Source of the DNA: Dipylidium caninum
Lineage: Eukaryota > Platyhelminthes > Cestoda > Cyclophyllidea > Dipylidiidae
DNA: 64,000 bases
NCBI GenBank assembly: GCA_017562135.1
Contig: QEYB01001157.1
Coordinates: 1-64,000, forward strand
Direction: 5' to 3'
Of this stretch, positions 44,818 through 59,800 are shown piece by piece; positions within the stretch are counted from its first letter, which is position 1, and every line of letters begins with the position of its first letter. The translations under genes were made by a program, and so were the position numbers. The notes beneath the pieces are model-generated. The model searched no databases. It worked only from the letters and a program-made list of their open reading frames with translations, and was not told where the DNA came from.

Positions 44818-47800
44818 GTAAGGATCTCTGATCTTCCAGTCCTGAAATTACAGTATTTACCGCAGAATTAATCTTGTCCTTTGTGGTATTTTCTTTCGCT
44901 TGTCTCCTACCTCCTTGTCCACTTTGGTTTTAAGGGCGTGCCCCGAGCTGTCTGTGATTGTCAACACAACACGTGCGGCTACACTTGTGAGAAATGCTGT
45001 CCCATGTTTAATCAACAACCCTGGAGACCGGGTGGCATGTGTGAAGGTGACTTTTTTTCTGGCCTCAGCTACATATTTTAGTAGACTTCTAACCCAGTCA
45101 AAGACCACTGTACCATGAAAGTGTAGTTGGGAAGGGAAGCTGGCGCATTGTTGCCTTATCAGGATTTCACGTTCATATTAAATCATTTAAATGTGTAATT
45201 GTGGAAGGTTAGATTCCATTGACATCTCCTTTGAATTAGTGTCTATGTAAATTCTCACAATGTCTAATCACACGCATTTTCTCACCGATGTGTGAGTCTT
45301 TAGCTGCTACATCAAAGTTACTCTCTGTTTGACGGCTTGATGAGGCTGCAGTTAAACGTTTACGCTTCTGTTTTTACACTCTTGTTTTCGTTCACATTTA
45401 GTCGAATGCTTCCACCATTTGGTCGTTCCCACGTTTCGATGCCGTTTTTTGGACAATTTTATACTCCCCGACCATCGACAAGCTTGAAGTATTCAACCAA
45501 ATTTATTTGATCCTCTTTACGCATGACTTGCAGCTAAGTAGGACAAATTGGGATTTGGGGCAGCAGACAACTCGACATCCTTGGAGGGGAGAGTAGAGGA
45601 ACTCTAGGCGTTAACATTTCGAGACTGAGTTGATTGAAAGCGCTTCTGGTTACCCCTATAGCCGGTGGATCTCACATAAATACACTTTAGAGTGCAATTG
45701 TCACGGCAAAGCCGACTCCTGCGTGTACAATCAGACTGTGGCAAACCTTCAACTCAGTCTCAACCGCTACAATGTGCGCGAGGGAGGCGGTGTATGCATC
45801 GGCTGCCGGGTGGGTTGCCAGACCTTTTACCTCTTCTTCCCACGGGACCAAAGCGGTCTAACGTCCTTGTCGCCCATTTTCTAGGAACAAACCACGGGCA
45901 TTAACTGCGAAGACTGCACTCTCGGCTACTACCGTCCACTTAATGTCAGTGCGGACGCCAAAAGTCCCTGCGTCCCCTGCCAATGCAGTCTGCGCGGATC
46001 GACGGGTGTCTGTGTCTCCAATGACGTGTTGATGCCCGAAAAGGTGAGCTTATCCCCGTCTTTTCAATGAATGCTTGGTCTTTGTGTGCCAGTAGTGACT
46101 CTCCGACATGACGTGATAAAAAGGGGTCCGAGTCTCACAGCATAGAAGTTACGGAGTTTCAGACGACCACCGCGAGGGCACAAGGCGCTTTTGTTCTCTA
46201 CCCAAACAAATTACAGGCTAATTTTAACCCTTCCTTCCCCAATTAAATGCAGCAAAACAAGAAGGGATTTAGGGTACTCCAATGTAATATTCGACTCCTT
46301 TCGACACTCTTTTTAAATGATTTGTGAAGTCCAAACGTCATTTGCTAGAGAAGAACCCAAAGTGCCCCTTAAGAGGACACTTCTCGCCATCAGTCATCAG
46401 TGAATATGTTTAATTCACCATTAGAACTTAAAATTTAGCTTCAATTCGGGCCGAAAAGACTACTTCATCTGCTTATTAATTCGTATAAGGCTTGAAAGGG
46501 CCCCGCTGGCCTGTTCATTCAGCCAGTCTCTCCTATCCGCTCCTCGCAAAGCATGTGGTTAAAGGGAGGGGCCTTGCAAGACCGAGACGGAGAACCGCGA
46601 GGAGGGTTGGGTCAGGCGAAGGGTGAACGGAGCCTCGCCCAGACCCAACCACGCACAGAAGGTGTTCCCTTTTTCCGTTTCCCCGGCAGAAATGGACGCT
46701 GTCACTGGTCGAAGTTACCTTTAACCACCCTCCAAGACCCGGGTGGGTAAAATTTCTTTTCTTTCACAAAGGGTATCGTAATCGAGCTGCCTTTACCGCC
46801 TTCACATTGGGAGAAAAGAAGGTTTCTCATGGTGCCATGTAGTGTTTTGCTTTTGAGGTACACAAGCCATCAATTACTTGTCGACTGTTCAAGTGGAATG
46901 CGGAAGTGTGGTGGTCCTCTTCATCACGCAAATTTTGATAAATTGCAAACAAATCGCTCATTAGTGGGTCTAAAGTAGGGGGCCAAAGTGAGAACCGTGT
47001 TTGCTGGTTTCCTTAACAAAAATGCAATTGGATAAAGAGGTTTATTACAGCCCACTGCCTTCTCTATCACACCATTTTTCATCGTCCGATGTAAAGCTTT
47101 CACGAAGGCAGCCAGGCGGACAGCCCTTGGGGATCTTTTTCAACACGTAAAAGGCAGACTGTTCCACTCGCTTGCCTCCATTAGAGGACTCAAAGCCCCA
47201 TAAGATGAGGTGTCGAGCACCAGATTAAAAGCAATTTGTCATCGCGACGAATTTAAAGCCTGCCGGAGGAGAATGCGTGGCATTTGTTTACACTCAGAGT
47301 ATCGTGACCTTTTCCCTTTCCCTCCTTCGGGTGCACGAGGCTAAGTGTCGTCACAAACAAACAGTGAAAAAAGAGATAAGCACACGAACAGGTCACACAG
47401 TAGCCGGTGCCAAGGCGGAAACTGTGGTGTGTGCGGTCGGTGTTGTCTCTGTTTACGTTGACGGCAGAGTCTCCTGATGGACACCCTGGAGGACTGCCTG
47501 GCGGGCTGGCTGGCTAGCGGGACGAACAAAGCGTCGAATCTAAATAAACTTCTGTTACCGTGACCGCGTGCGTCCGTGTAGTCTTCAGAGTGTCCGTCTG
47601 CATCTGCAAGCTGCGTACGGCAGATTGAAAATTCACATGTTTCGGCGTCCGAATGCCGAGGCTGTGGCCGCATGTCGCCCGCCATGTGGGGCTGGCGAGG
47701 GCTGCCCTCACAGCGATATGCGAGGAACCACTGGCTCATGAAACACTCCCGGTCTCCACAACCTCGGCAGAGTGATGGAAGTCATCAGCTCTCTCACTCG

Positions 47801-50800
47801 ACAAATCCGCTCACTTCTCGCTTCACCCGAGGCCTCATACCAGCAGGGCTCTTTGAAGGACCCTCCATGTTCAAGTGCGAGTGTTTTGTAGGCGAGGAAT
47901 CTCATTCCGAAAGGTGGTCGTAGAGGCAAGGATGGAGTAAACGCAGCCGCCTTTCAAAGCCTTTAACGACTTGTCTACGTATGGTTTTTTAACGATTCTG
48001 CAACTCTTCCCCCAACGACATTCATTTTTCCCCAAAAAGCGACTTTTATTAATCAAACGAGATTCTTAAGTGGCTGAAGTGTTTGTTTGAGAGATGACCA
48101 CAGCGTGGCTCCTCGAAAGATCACTCACGTTCAAGTGGGGATGTTTCGTAGGCGAGTAATCTCCTCCTGGAAAGTGGTCTTGTTGGTTGTCCCATGGAAC
48201 CGTGTCGCCAAGCATGTAGTAAACTCTGACGACTTGTCTACTACTCCACAGCTATTCCCCTAGCGCCACAGTGGAATGAAATTCTGGCCGCCGGCATCTT
48301 CGACGCGTTCCACTTACAAAGTCGGGCGCCTCAGTTTCGGAGTGTCCATTCAGCAGTGTTTCGCAGACGAACCCTAATGTTTGTATGCAGAATCAGCAAA
48401 CACGAGATGATAATATGGTCATTTTACACGCGACTGTTTCTAACGACACACCTTTGTGCAGCAACCCGGTGACTGCATTTGTCGCGAGGGCTTCGCCGGT
48501 CGGTTGTGCGACCGGTGCGCGGAGGGCTACTACGAGTCGGCCACCAGCCCGGGCGAGTGTCTCCGATGCCCCTGCGACGTCGCCGGCTCGCACAGAGGCC
48601 AGGGCTACCGGTGTCAGCCACCGTGCAACTGCAAGGCAAGCCTTACTGAAGCCTCTGTGAGTAGACAACGTTTTTCTCTCGCCTCACAGCACGCTGTGTG
48701 TGCTTTAGCCCAACGTGGATCCCGACTCATTGTGCAAGTCCTGCCTGCCCGAACACTTTAACCTCGATGACAAGGATCCGGAGGGCTGTCAGGCCTGTTC
48801 CTGCATGGGACTAAGCAAAGAATGCCAGAGTGTTTCCATTGCAACTGCCAGGGTACGTCTGTTGTGACCACCTTTTCCATACGCATGAGGAGAGAAAAGA
48901 AGACCCGCTTATTTTTATTTTTCAGCGGCTGGAACAGGAAGGCAAATTAGGGACGGTGAGTCGAGAGTTTTTCACGAATTTCAACCGTGCATGTCTGCAT
49001 GCTACTCGAGAAGTCAATCACCTTAATGATGTACTCGCGAGAATTCTCCTAAATTCCCCTCCTACTGAGGCTCATTGAGGTTGATGAGTAAATTTTTCCC
49101 ACTATTTCGTATGACTGACAAACGGTGTTCCTTTGAATGCGCGCCAGAGAGATTATTCCTCCGCCTGGTGAGCGCATAAGTCCCCAAAATGAGGCATGCA
49201 AAACTCTAGCCTCCAATCTGTGCCTGCCCGTCTAATTTCCTGGTGAAAAGTAATACGACAGGCTTCTTCATGCAGCCTTGACTAGACGGCAGTCTGCAGT
49301 CCAAAGAGAAACACGCCGTCATAGTTAGCCAAGCCTTTGGGCCTACATTAGCGGCCTGAAAGCCTGTTTGTCTCTCAGAGGCATTTTCAAATGTTCGTAG
49401 TCCTTCGTTTGGCGTTTCGTATCAGAAAGGCGAAACACCATATTGTCGGTGAAGTGGCAGCTGCTATAATGTAAGGAATGCCAATCCTCTGTGGCAGCCT
49501 TGGAGTCTTCTGCCGGCAGCGGAGAGGCGAAGAGACGTCCTCGTGGCGTGTAGGCGAGAAAGGTGAATGCGGCACTCTCGCCTGAGCCATTCCAGCATGC
49601 ATCTGCACTCGCGCGTCGGCCACACGCTTTGGCAGCTACTCTTCTCCCCGTAGGGACAACTTCGTGCAGACAGGAGTGGAAGAGACGGCTCGTGACGAAG
49701 TCCCTCTTCACCCATCCACTTTTATTGGTAGCATCAGGCTCGTTCGTGGGCATTCGAGACTGGAAAGAGACAACGGTGGACGGCGACTGCGAACCCCTCT
49801 TCAAGTAATGATTGTAGTGCATTGCAGGGCATCCTAAAGACCCTCCTCGGAACCTCCTTGTGGGATATGGCCGATCCGCCAAACTTACTCCCCTTTTCTA
49901 CTCCTCCAATCCTTGGATTCAAGCCTTTTTGCCTCAATTTGGGATTTTTAGCCCCACGTACACTTTCTGCCCCACTGGGCAACTTCGCCTAAAGTACATC
50001 AGAATTGGAATTGGGTTAACAAGGCTGCTCCACCCTCATTTAGAAGACTGGCAGCGCAGAAGAGAGGTTGTCTGACTCGAGGAAAGAAGGAGAACAACGC
50101 AATGACGAGGGGATTTAGTGCCTCCAAGCAGGATTTGTAGAATTAGGCGGTAATTTGTTTGGAAATGCATTTCGCGATGTGATTTGCCTCACTGCCTTCC
50201 TCCAATCTTAACACTGAACTTGTCGGTGGAGTTGAATACTCCCGCCTTCCATGACTTTAAACGCCATCGAAGCCGGTTCAGCAAAGAGAAAGTTGTCAAT
50301 CTCAACGCATCGCTGTGGAAAGTGGACGTGAGGCAGATGTTCTTTAATCCAGATTTTTACCTCCCGCCTGTTCGATCCTTTGGGAGGCAGCTTCTTTCCC
50401 AATTATTTCACAAGTTCACCTCACAATTCCTACATATAAATCAGCCTTAAGAAAGTAGAAGTACTTCTTTTGTAGGTAATACTGGAGAATTTACTGCCTC
50501 GGGTGGCCAAATACTTTCCTAATTGCCAATTACTTCCGCTCTGTTATTCCAGGTTGACACTTTGGAAGGCTGGAGTCTCGTCGTGCCCTCCTCGCCTCGC
50601 TCCCTTGCCGTAATTCCGACTAGCGCAGGCGCGTCAGCGGACGAAGTCGCGAGCACTCGGATGCTCCGAGTGAACTCCGAGGATGCTGAATTCGCGTTGG
50701 GTCCACCGTCAGCGGAGCCGGGCAGCGCCACCTACTGGAGCGCTCCGGCGGTCTATCTGGGCAAACAGCTCACCGCGTACAGACGCGATCTGGAGGTTAT

Positions 50801-53800
50801 CACCCGTTTCGCCTCCCCCACCATCCGGTCGACCACCTCGGCGTACGACAACTACACCCTCTCACGAATTTGGATCACCGAGCCCGACGTTGTGATTGAG
50901 GTGAGGACTCACGTCAACTCAATGCATTTGTATTCTTGGGAAGAAAATGAGCAGAGATGTACATTCTCCTGCCGTGTCCGCCACCACCCGCCCAACTGAA
51001 CACGCTCACGGAGCGTGAACGGGCGAGAAAATTATTAGGTCGAAGCTAAAACCGACGGCCTCTTTTAAGCTTTCAAGCCGCTTCCAGAAGATCCGGTCTC
51101 GTCCTTCTCTTCCCTTAACATGTCAGAGATACCCGCTGGCTTTCTTATCTTCGCGCCTCACCGATGGTGAAAGGAAAGGACATTTAAAGTCGAAATATTT
51201 CGACTCTGGTTTTTATTCTTCATCCTCTTAAGTTTACGCTCTGACAGACCACTACTTTCACGCAGACTAACAGCAGTGTGCCTCAGTTTGGCCCCCTTCT
51301 CGGGACGGGGGACGAGGTTAAGTGGAATATATTGAAGTTTTGGGGTTAGAAGGGGACTTTTCTACAGCATTTTATTAGCGCAAGCGCGGAAATGTGAACA
51401 GAGAGTTGGAGAACAGTCCATTATGCCACAAAATTCCATGCTGAGGCATGTGGGACCGCCTCCTACATCCGGTTAAAATCGCCTATGCTTTCGAGGGTGA
51501 AATCTTCCTTTTCAGGGCCACGGGATCCGGCTGGGTTACAGTCCGTCGCCGGAGGATAGGCGGGTCCACAGGGTGCAACGCATTCGTCTGCACGAGTCTA
51601 ACTTCCGCGTTTTGGTTGAGGCGGGCAGTGGAAGTTTGAGTCGCATTCCTATTCACCAGACACAAGCTACAGGCGTGGGAAGGCAGCAGGCATATCCGGA
51701 CCCAACCGAGCGTGAAAGGTATCGCCTGCTTTGCTCTTCTGCGCCCGAGCAGTCGTTGGCCAGATTTGTGCCATAATTCGCCCTTTCCATCCCATTTTAT
51801 GTGGCACTTTTGGTCTGTTTTTCGCCATAACCAACCACGATTTTACATTGTGAGTGTTTTGGTCAGGCATGTGAAGAATCCTCTCATGGAGGAGATTGTG
51901 TAACACCGATGCGTCCTGGCACGGATTTTACAGTACTTAGTTGGCCAATTTGTGCTTCATTCACTCCCCGACGGCCGCATAAACGAGACGCTTCGGTCGA
52001 CGGGGTGGGAGGCGGATCCACGACGGCATAAGGCTGTACATGTTCAGCCGGTTATGCAGCTTCTCAGCGGGTGTAGACCTCCTGTCCTTCAGAAGTTAGA
52101 CGGGACACCATGCCAACTGAGATGGAGGAGTGTTTGAACCACACTCCATAAATTCTTCTAACCGCATTCTGCTGAAATTCACCTCCACTCAAAGTTGGTG
52201 TAAAGGACTAAGTAAACAAATAAACGCAAAAAAGGCAGCGTAAAAGAGTCTAAGCTCAACCGCTCACCTCGAGGCGGACGGAGGACTGAACGGACGCGTA
52301 AATAACCCACCAATTTAGTAAAGAATTAAGTAAAATAAGATGGGTAAGCAGAGTACCAATTGCCAGTTTATTTAGTTGTTTATTTATTTGTTTGTGAGCC
52401 TGAGTGGTGCGGTAGGCGGAGCGGAGGAATTGTGAACAACCACGAAATAGATGGAGGAACTCAAAATACATCAATGAAGTAAAGCGTGGAGTTATGAGAT
52501 GGAGGAGGACGCCAGTCGCGGAAGACCTCCAGTTCATTCACTCAGCCCGCTTTAAGTGTTGCTTCAGAGCCAAAACGCCAGAGAAAGACACGAACAACCC
52601 CCTCCCGTCCCCACCCCCCTCCTCCTCCTCCCCGGCACATTTTATCGCCGCCAAATCTTAGGACTGAAGGAGATCAGCAGAGACTTACTTTGTAGCAGCT
52701 CCCGAGTCGACTACACCCGCGCCGGCCGACCAGCGACCACGGTGGACATGATGACGGTGCTCTCGAATGTCACCAGACTCTACGTGAAGGCCAAGTACAC
52801 CGACGACCAGACCTATTCCGAGTAAGTTCCGCTCGACTGAGGCGCGTCTGACCACAGCAATGCCATCTGCCCCTTCCGTGTCTTCTGGGAGAGTGGGAAA
52901 ACGGGTTTTTTGTCGGTTAGGAGCATCTCGTGGTCCTGAAGTACTCTGCTGACAGTCAAGTAGAGACTTTAAAAATGCCGACTTCGATATCGTCTATGCA
53001 ATTCATCCAGTAGGATTTCAATTCCAAAGGAGAGGTCAGGAAGGTGGTTTTCCCCGGACTCTTTGGGGCCAGTTGTCTCCCGTGGCCGGCAGAATTCTTT
53101 TCTTAGTGAATGAAGGGGAGGCTGGACACCCCCTCGCCTCCTTGTCTGCCTCCAGTGGATTCGGTTGTTCGTCTTGGGCTGATCGTTGGGTTGTCAAGAG
53201 GATCTCGACGATGTCATCCCAATTTTCGTAAGGCCACAAGTGTAATGTGGCCTCGAGCGGTGCAGGCACCTCGAGGACCGAGTCTGGTAATCAGGAGTGA
53301 ATGAGGTCACTCTGTCACTTTCTGTCGACACCAAAAAAGAACGTGGGTGTCTGAGCCAGTGGAAATCTGGACGTTTTCCCTCGCGTCCGCGCACTGCTTC
53401 TTTCGGCCCGCATCTCCCGGCTGTTTCAGCAATCCTGTGGAGGCGATTCTGCTCCTCGGGAAAGAGGATCTTTCTGAAAACTCCATTCCTCCGCTATTTT
53501 GAACTGATACACCGAAACGTTGCGCTCAGATCGCTCTTCCTTAGGCCACGTTGCATTCGAGTTGCGTCCGCAGATGTTGACAAACCACTTTTTTCTCCTC
53601 TTTCTCCCTCACATAATCATGGTATCAAATCACATTTCCCACTACCGAGGAGCGCAAATAAACTCTACTGTTTTCCCAATGTCTCCGTCTGGAGGGGACC
53701 CAAAACACTGCGCTTCTGAAGGGAGTCGTTGAGGGATAACTGCAAACTCTCGCGGACTGATGGGCTGACAGTCGCGTGGTCAGAAGTGCAGACTGGGAAT

Positions 53801-56800
53801 TAGAAATTTCCGTGGGAATTTGGCCACAAAATCGTTTATCGTCCCATAGAAAATGATGCGAAATTAAGGGGAAAGTGGAATTTCTTGTCCTGGGATTCTA
53901 ATGCGTTAGGGCATTAAACTCAATGACAGTCAAGTTTTATGATTAAAAAGTGTCTTACTTGCATGCCACAACAGCGTTTTCTTCTCTTTCCACCGCTAGA
54001 CTGCGTCGCGTTGCCATGGAACGTCCCGAGCGTCGAAACACCACCAATGGCCTCCTGGAGGGACTTCGGGGGATGGAGGAATGCCGATGTCCCCCAGGGC
54101 ACCGAGGCACCTCCTGCGAGGAGTGCGAGGCCGGCTACTGGCGGGACCCCCTCCACGGCAGCCGCGAGTCCCGCTCAGGCGGGGACAATCGCCGCCTTCC
54201 TCGGCCTGGTGAATCCCATCTACGGACGGGCGTGTGTCCGCTGCGACTGCAATGGCAGGGCGGACACGTGTGATCCCAACACCGGACACTGTCTGGTACG
54301 TCTGTCGCTCCTCAGCAGTGACTTTCAACATAACACCCGGTACAGAGCCCCCAGGAGATCTTATCTTCCCTTCTTCCATAATTTTTTAATGCTGTGAGGT
54401 TGGAACCTACGAAACGGGTTTTTTTTGTTAACACTGTGTTCAGATGAGAGTGAGAAATAGACATTGTGACTTCTTGAAAGCATTTTTCTCACTCATTTCG
54501 TAAGAACTGTCTCTGTTTGCATTCCATTTCTGTTCCACTTTTCGCCGAAATCTGTCTTTTACGCAGCCAAGGTTTCGAGATACATTAATGATGGATCAAC
54601 TGGTGGAAAAAGTGTTCGGTGTTGGCTCCAGAAGTCTCCTTTCAGCAAGTTGAGTATTGTCGTGGAAAGGCGACTCGAGGAAGACCTCCGACCCATGTTG
54701 AGGAGGAGGAGGAGAAGGAATTAGAGACGACCGTGGAACCCGATCCACACAACCATTCGTGAACTCGGACCGAAAGTAAATAGGAATTAGCCATCCAAGC
54801 GGTTGTGATAAAACATCTACGTAAAACAAAATGCTCAGAAAAGCGAGTGGACTCGCAGATGCCGTCCGAACGAATTGGCGCAGATGCAGACGACCGGCCG
54901 ACTGACCAAGCGAGCGCAGGAGTAGTTGCCTAACTTTGTTGCTGCCTTCGCCGTCGTTTTTACACCAGACCATCACTCTTGACGAAAGGGAAAGTCGAAA
55001 AGCATCCAGCAAATGAGTGGATAAGAAAACACTGCCAGGAGACTTCTGGGAGCAGAAATTTCACTGAAAAGAATGTGGTGGAATGCCAAAAGAGTGGCCA
55101 TTCACTCTTCCTTCCTTCCTTCCTTCCTTCCTTCCTCCTCCAAACGGGCTTCACGTACTGTCAACACAAATTATAGTTTCGCCACATGCTCCACATTCAC
55201 ACGGTAATATTTCACCTACCGACGGATTATTACCTTTTTTTCCTACTCACAAATTATTTTTGAGAGATAAAGATACCATAACCAAAAGGGTATTGAAAGA
55301 AAACTTGGAATGTTTTGTCAACTCTAAGGGAAAAGATTCCTGTTCGAAAGCCACATTTGATTTGTCCAATTGTTGACAGAAGGTTGTAAGTGCCAAAGGA
55401 AAGTTTTTTACTTTGAATGCAAAGAAGTGTGTTTTTTTTTCGTTTTTCACTCCTGTGCGAGGCCTATTTTATGGCCTCCAACGTAATATTCATTCGCACT
55501 GGATGAGTTCACTCGAAGACACCGAGGGCATTGATCCGAGTGGCCAGGCGACTCAGCTCTGTGTATGCCTCATGGGAAGGAGATTTGTGGCTGATCTGTG
55601 TGCCGCCTCCACCCTCAACCGGGGTTGGGGAGGGACGCTGGCCTCGAGTGCCACTGGGGGACCAAGTTGACGTTCATCCTTCGTCTCCTCCCCAGAACTG
55701 CAAGTACAACACGCACGGACCGCACTGCGACCAGTGCGCCCCGGGATTCCACATGGACAAGGGCAAATTCGGTCCCGACATCTGCCAGCCCTGCGAGTGT
55801 CCCAGTCTGCTGAACCAGAAGGCCAACTCCTGCATCAGCCTGTCGGGCAGGAGCCTGGGCGCCTTCGGATTCGGCCTCTCCAAGCCCTACGCCTGTCTGG
55901 ACTGTGCGGAGAAGTGAGTGCATCACACCCTGTCCCCTCGTCCTCCCCACCCTCGGCCACGAAGCGGGTAATTCTTTGGGTGGAGGGTGAGGGCAGACTT
56001 AGTTTTGGGGTTGAAAGTGTATGAAAGGGAATTGTCTAGCTGTTAAGCCTTCCATGACGAGGCAGCACTTGAAGTCCTCCTCATCCACGTCCTCCTCTTC
56101 TTCTTCTTGGCGAGTGAGCGGAGCGCACACAGAGTAGAGACGCTAAATTTCCTTAGAGTCGCCTAAGTTTGGCTGACAAAGTAGACGCTTGTTCTTTAAC
56201 GTTTGAATCTCACCTCCTTACATGAAAAGGTCCACTCTTCTCACCTCGCCTTCCCCGGGCATAAGCCAAGATTCTCTCGAAGTATGGGGAAGGCGCAAAA
56301 ACCCACGTAGTCGTGGTGACAGTTCACCGAGAGGGCGTCAAAAGTTAGCAAAATCACAGTGGAGAAGGACAGTCGAGTTGACTTCAGCTTACCGCGACTG
56401 TCGCGCTTCCATCGGCCGGTTGGTGGAAGTTGGATCAGTCGGAGTAGGCCGCAGACTCATCCACTTCGCGCCTTCTTTCAGCACTCGTGGCCAATTTTGT
56501 GAGGCTTGCACCGAGATGCACTACGGGAACCCGATGTTGGGTCAGCCCTGCCGACCCTGCGACTGCGGTCCCATGGCGACAGGTTGTGACAGCATCACCG
56601 GTGAATGCCACTGCGGGTACCACACCAAGGGACCTCGGTGCATGGAATGCGAGCCGGGCAGCCATGGCGACCCTCAGCGAGGGGAGCCCTGCACTCGTGA
56701 GTCAAAACCCACTTCCTAATGAGCAGTTTTTGAGCTTAAAAGGGAAGGAGATGCACCTGTAAGGGAGAAAGTCCAAAGAAATCGTAAAAGGCAGTTTGGA

Positions 56801-59800
56801 TTGTATCTCACGCCGTTATTATTTGGATTAGGTCTGTCGGAACGCGACTTTTTCCTTGTCATGCTTGACAGCACAGGGGGGGAGTGCGGCGATAAAAGCC
56901 TTGTCTCTCCAACAAGTCGCAGCGACTTGCTGGGGTTCTCTCAAGCCTGTGCACCACTTGTTCTACTCCAAATATTAACTGAACTCGCGTATTTTTGTGC
57001 CCGTTTTAAGCCTGCGGATGCCACCCGGTTGGCAGTGAGAACATAGACTGCGACAATGTGACGGGCCTGTGCCTCTGTAAGCTCTTCTACGAGGGTCGAC
57101 GCTGCGACCGTTGCGTGTTGGGGCGAGGCAACGTGGACGCCGGTTGCCCGCCCTGCATGTGTGATCCTCTGGGCTCCCTGCCCTTCACCAAAGCCCCCTG
57201 TGACCCCGTGACCGGTCAGTGCTTCTGCAAGCCTGGGGTTGGCGGAAGCCTCCAGTGCGATCGCTGCGCCGACGGTTTCTACAACCTCGGCAGCAATGGC
57301 TGCCAGCGTGAGTTGGGGAAAAGTTGACTTGGCTACAAAGGGGCTCCAGCATCCACTCATCATCTCCACTTTATGACCTTGACAAATCGGTTCCTCTCGC
57401 TTCTTCACCTTTGACTGTATATAAGTGCCTCTTTCTGCCAACCATGTTCGCCGGGTATTCAGACCCTTGGCGGCACCACGGAAGTGGAGAGTTAGGGTGG
57501 AGCATTTTTCACGATTATAGTGTGTTTGGCGGCTTTCAGTACAGAAATTGGGGAATTTCAGCTGATGTTTATAAGGACGCTGAAGTACCATTTGAGTAGC
57601 AACCCGAAAGGCGCGGAGGGAATTCTTTCATTTTTGGCCATACAAGTTTTTGATTGGCGAGAGGTAATACCAAACGGACGCTAAACCTGCAGCTAATTAG
57701 TACCTCGTGTTATTTTGCTGCGTGTGTGCTACTTAAATACATTTGAGTGCCAGCCGGGGTAGCTTAACCAAAAGAACCTTTCGCTGAATCCTCTACTGCC
57801 CCACTTCAGGAACACGGCCACCTTCCATCTGTCGGTCATAGATCGGTCCGTTTCCGATTAATTAGATACCACTTACCGTTTCTCTTCGTACAAATAGCCT
57901 GCGAGTGTTCGGCCCGCGCGCTATCAACCGCCTGCCACCCGACGACCGGCCAATGCGAATGCGGCGAGAACGTGATTGGCCAGAAGTGCGAACGCTGTGT
58001 GGTGCGTTGGACTATTCCCATAAAAATACCGAGGCATATTCGCCTTCCAATGATTACCACAAGCATTACCTTTATCAGCAACAAAATAACTCGCTTTCAC
58101 CAACGGATTCTAAGTTTTGGGGTTGAATGGCTTTGCTTTAGACGGGCTACTACTGGAACGGAAGCGAGCCACACTGTCTACCCTGCGACTGTGGCCCAGG
58201 CTCTCTATCCTCTGACTGCGACATGTCCACAGGCCAGTGCCGATGCGGACCGCGAGTAAGTGGCCGACGCTGCGACAAATGCGATTCCGGCTTCTGGGGC
58301 CCTTCTCCTCAGGGCTGTCAACGTAGGTTTAAGCAGCGGCGAGCTGCACCGCCTCTGGCTTCACTCGACCTTTCCCATAAGACTGAATTGTTTATCACCT
58401 CGCAGGCTGTCCGCGATGTCCAAATGGCCTGGTGTGCGATCAGTTAACTGGAAAGTGTATTTGTCCGCGAAACACTGTCGGCGACCAATGCGAGTCCTGT
58501 GTGCCCAACTCCTACGACTACAATCCCGTTCTTGGTTGCAAGGTGAGGCCCCCTTCGGTGCGCTTAAGGTCCTCGCATCGCGTTCTCCACCGCCTCTGCA
58601 CGAAGTTGTGAATATCTGCTGTCTGAACACACCTTCCGGAGGCTTCTTCGTGCACCTCGCAGATTACGAATGTTTGATACTTTCAGGATTGTAACTGCTC
58701 AGCGATCGGTACAGTGAGCGCAACCGGCGGCTGTGACCTCGTGACGGGTCAGTGTCCTTGCAAGAGCGGCTACGCGGGTCGGGACTGCGGGGAGTGCGCG
58801 CCGGGCTACTACGGCTACCCCGACTGCAAACCGTGCATGTGCAGTTTGGCGGGCACCCTCCGAAACGCCAGCAATGGCGACCATATCACCTGCGACCCCG
58901 TGACTGGCGCCTGCTTGTGCAAAGCCAATGTGGAGGTGGGTGACCGAGGCATTGGGCTCCATCTTCCGCCCTCACACATGCCTGGTGTAATTTTAATTCT
59001 TCCTTTTAGGGAGAGAAGTGTGACAAGTGCATTCCGGGGTCGTTTGGCTTAAGCGCCGATTACCCGCTAGGTTGCTATGCGTGCTTCTGCTTTCCCACCT
59101 CGAAACCAGCCCGGTGTGAACAGCTCAAGGGCTACCGATCGGTGCCCGAGGTGCCTCGCAGGCTTCAGGTGACAACTTAACGAATTTGTGACTGCAGCTG
59201 GCACAAAATTTACATCCTCAAAGTGAATCTATTAAAAAAATTAACACCGTAAAGAAATTCTGTTTATTTTGCGCCTAATTTGCCAGCGATTTATACGTGA
59301 GTACCATTTCAATCTGAGGTCAACTGATTTCTCGGTTCCCCGTTCTACCTACTTAATAGCGTTAATAAGTAGACGATGGGTTTACCTGGTTAAGGTCACA
59401 TTTGAGTGTTTTTTGCAGTTGGTGGGTACCGACAACCCGTATATGCCTGGTGGTCCCGTGGTCGACCTCGATTTAACCCTAGAGACGAGCACGGGATTCA
59501 GCCAACTGCCAGACCTGACCGTGGGCCAACACCAATTCAAATGGCGCTTCTCCAAGAACATGCCGACATTCCTTCGTCTGCCCGACCTGAAAGGACCCCA
59601 GGTTAGGCCTTATTCCATCTTTTTTACGGGCCAAACATTTATAGTTGACGAAATGAATGAAACTGTAAGGCAGGAATTGTGTTCTCTGGGCGTAATTTCA
59701 AAATCATCCTCAGAATGCTAAGTTATGAAGAAAAGGGCATTTTGGAAGCAGGCGACGTCGTGAGTGGACACAGTTGGCGAGTGGTGTTGGCGAATTGCAG

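Noticed and set aside
49343..49882. 179-codon minus-strand frame inside a laminin intron
   Set aside because: No domain, overlaps equally open frames on the other strand, and no supporting splice or promoter signals.
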